Shown piece after piece: positions 63,402-64,000 of a DNA stretch of 64,000 nt (position 1 is its first letter; each line of letters begins with the position of its first letter). The stretch covers positions 1 to 64,000 of the forward strand of contig JAGBXP010000051.1 of NCBI GenBank assembly GCA_017629215.1, given 5' to 3'. The notes below the pieces were generated by a model. The model was not told the DNA's origin, did not search any database, and saw only the letters and a program-made list of their open reading frames with translations. Made by a program: the position numbers and the translations under genes. Source of the DNA: a bacterium (GTDB lineage Bacteria; Cyanobacteriota; Vampirovibrionia; Gastranaerophilales; Gastranaerophilaceae).

Positions 63402-64000
63402 TTAATTTTTATTCCTTAACCTATAAATATATTTAGCCGTCTTTTCTTTCATAACATTTACTGCAACAAAGAATGCTGGCACTAATATACTACCGATAAA
63501 TGCAACTGCTAACATCCCACCAAAAACTGAAACTCCAATTGAATGTCTACTTCCAGCTCCTGCACCTTGAGCAAATACTAAAGGTATTAAACCTAAGATA
63601 AAAGCTATATTTGTCATCATAACAGCTCTAAATCTAAGCTTTGCAGCTTGCATAGAGGCCTCTAAATAACCTAAACCATCTTTTTCCATAGCATCTTTAG
63701 CAAATTCAACAATTAATATAGCCTGTTTTGTACTTAATCCAACCAACATAACCAATCCGACTTGAGCATAAATATCTAATGCTAAACCTGATATATATTG
63801 GAAGAACAATGCTCCGACGAGTGCTATTGGTGAAATCATCAATACTGCTATTGGTAAAGTCCAACTTTCATATAATGCCACTAGGAATAAATACACAAAA
63901 ATAAGTGCCATTGATAATATTGGTCCAATTTGTCCTGATGAATTTTTCTCTTGCAAAGATGTTCCTGACCATGCGTAGCCCATGTCTTTCGGTAAAATTT
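63402..64000 (-). CDS. RND efflux transporter, C-terminal part (cut by window edge)
   Basis: The visible ~199 residues match the last AcrB-type membrane repeat: M-G-Y-A-W-S-G-T-S-L-Q-E, A-L-Y-E-S-W-T-L-P-I-A-V, G-L-S-T-K-Q-A-I-L-I-V-E-F-A-K, R-F-R-A-V-M-M-T-N-I-A-F and G-G-M-L-A-V-A-F-I-G-S-I-L-V-P. The frame is open to base 64000 (I-L-P-K-D ahead of the first in-window Met), so the gene continues off the edge. Proton-driven export of drugs or lipids with the adjacent TolC protein. Confidence 0.93.
   Translation of the reverse strand, partial: ILPKDMGYAWSGTSLQEKNSSGQIGPILSMALIFVYLFLVALYESWTLPIAVLMISPIALVGALFFQYISGLALDIYAQVGLVMLVGLSTKQAILIVEFAKDAMEKDGLGYLEASMQAAKLRFRAVMMTNIAFILGLIPLVFAQGAGAGSRHSIGVSVFGGMLAVAFIGSILVPAFFVAVNVMKEKTAKYIYRLRNKN

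Overview
The window is AT-rich bacterial DNA, with densely packed genes, almost all TAA stops and three tRNA genes. Lipopolysaccharide export genes, a TolC/RND efflux pair and an S-layer-homology (SLH) protein point to a Gram-negative-type (diderm) envelope. Together with MutS2, a lone flagellin, non-photosynthetic content and many small lineage-type proteins, this best fits the gut-associated non-photosynthetic cyanobacterial relatives (Gastranaerophilales / Vampirovibrionia, 'Melainabacteria'). That assignment is inferred from gene content and protein style; there is no rRNA here.

Layout. 0-1 kb: tRNA-Asn and tRNA-Lys with a truncated MnmC-like gene and a palindromic tRNA-Lys fragment. 1-4.1 kb: a leftward set of a degenerate PilZ-like protein, a TPR protein and a uridine-kinase-family protein. 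4.3-7.4 kb: rightward rmuC, an OmpR-type response regulator, then an unknown protein whose reading frame continues past a TAA. 7.4-10.8 kb: aspS broken by one in-frame TGA, a second uridine-kinase-family paralogue, and an endonuclease III pseudogene with three in-frame stops. 10.8-16.6 kb: two small paralogues, argS, a sugar-binding lipoprotein and a Gly/Tyr/Met-rich protein. 16.8-25.3 kb: lptB and an LptF/G permease, a phosphodiester glycosidase, mutS2, an AGCS symporter, a zinc ribbon protein and dut. 25.4-26.6 kb: tRNA-Leu followed by a small gene and a RAYT transposase flanked by GTAG-type palindromes, ending in a partial copy of the tRNA 3' end. 26.7-40.4 kb: a 770-residue unknown, rsmH with an FtsL-like gene, valS, a PurH-like probable pseudoenzyme, a class A PBP, YkgJ-type and M20 peptidase genes, and a GH10-like glycosidase. 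40.5-52.6 kb: flagellin, a PfkB kinase, a RecB-type nuclease, a secreted HExxH protein, a CtpA peptidase, dxr, a four-gene operon (DNA methyltransferase, DUF167, small protein, YuiF-type antiporter), tig and a sigma-70 factor. 52.5-64 kb: a GH77-like protein with a C-terminal membrane segment, the SLH protein, a possible Fic-like protein, hisS, dapF, rlmH, pnuC, unknowns, TolC and the end of an RND pump.

How the genes fit together. Four aminoacyl-tRNA synthetases (Asp, Arg, Val, His), RsmH, RlmH and trigger factor serve translation. PBP1A, DapF, the FtsL-like protein, CtpA and LptB/F/G build or process the envelope. Two themes recur. First, several unrelated proteins share a short N-terminal signature of the type M-[KR]-[IV]-x-N-x-I-[STN]-[FHY]-K-[GAR]. 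Second, reading-frame disruptions cluster between 6.3 and 10.8 kb. The most system-like feature is the REP/RAYT unit lodged at the 3' end of tRNA-Leu. I found no CRISPR array, prophage or classical defence island.
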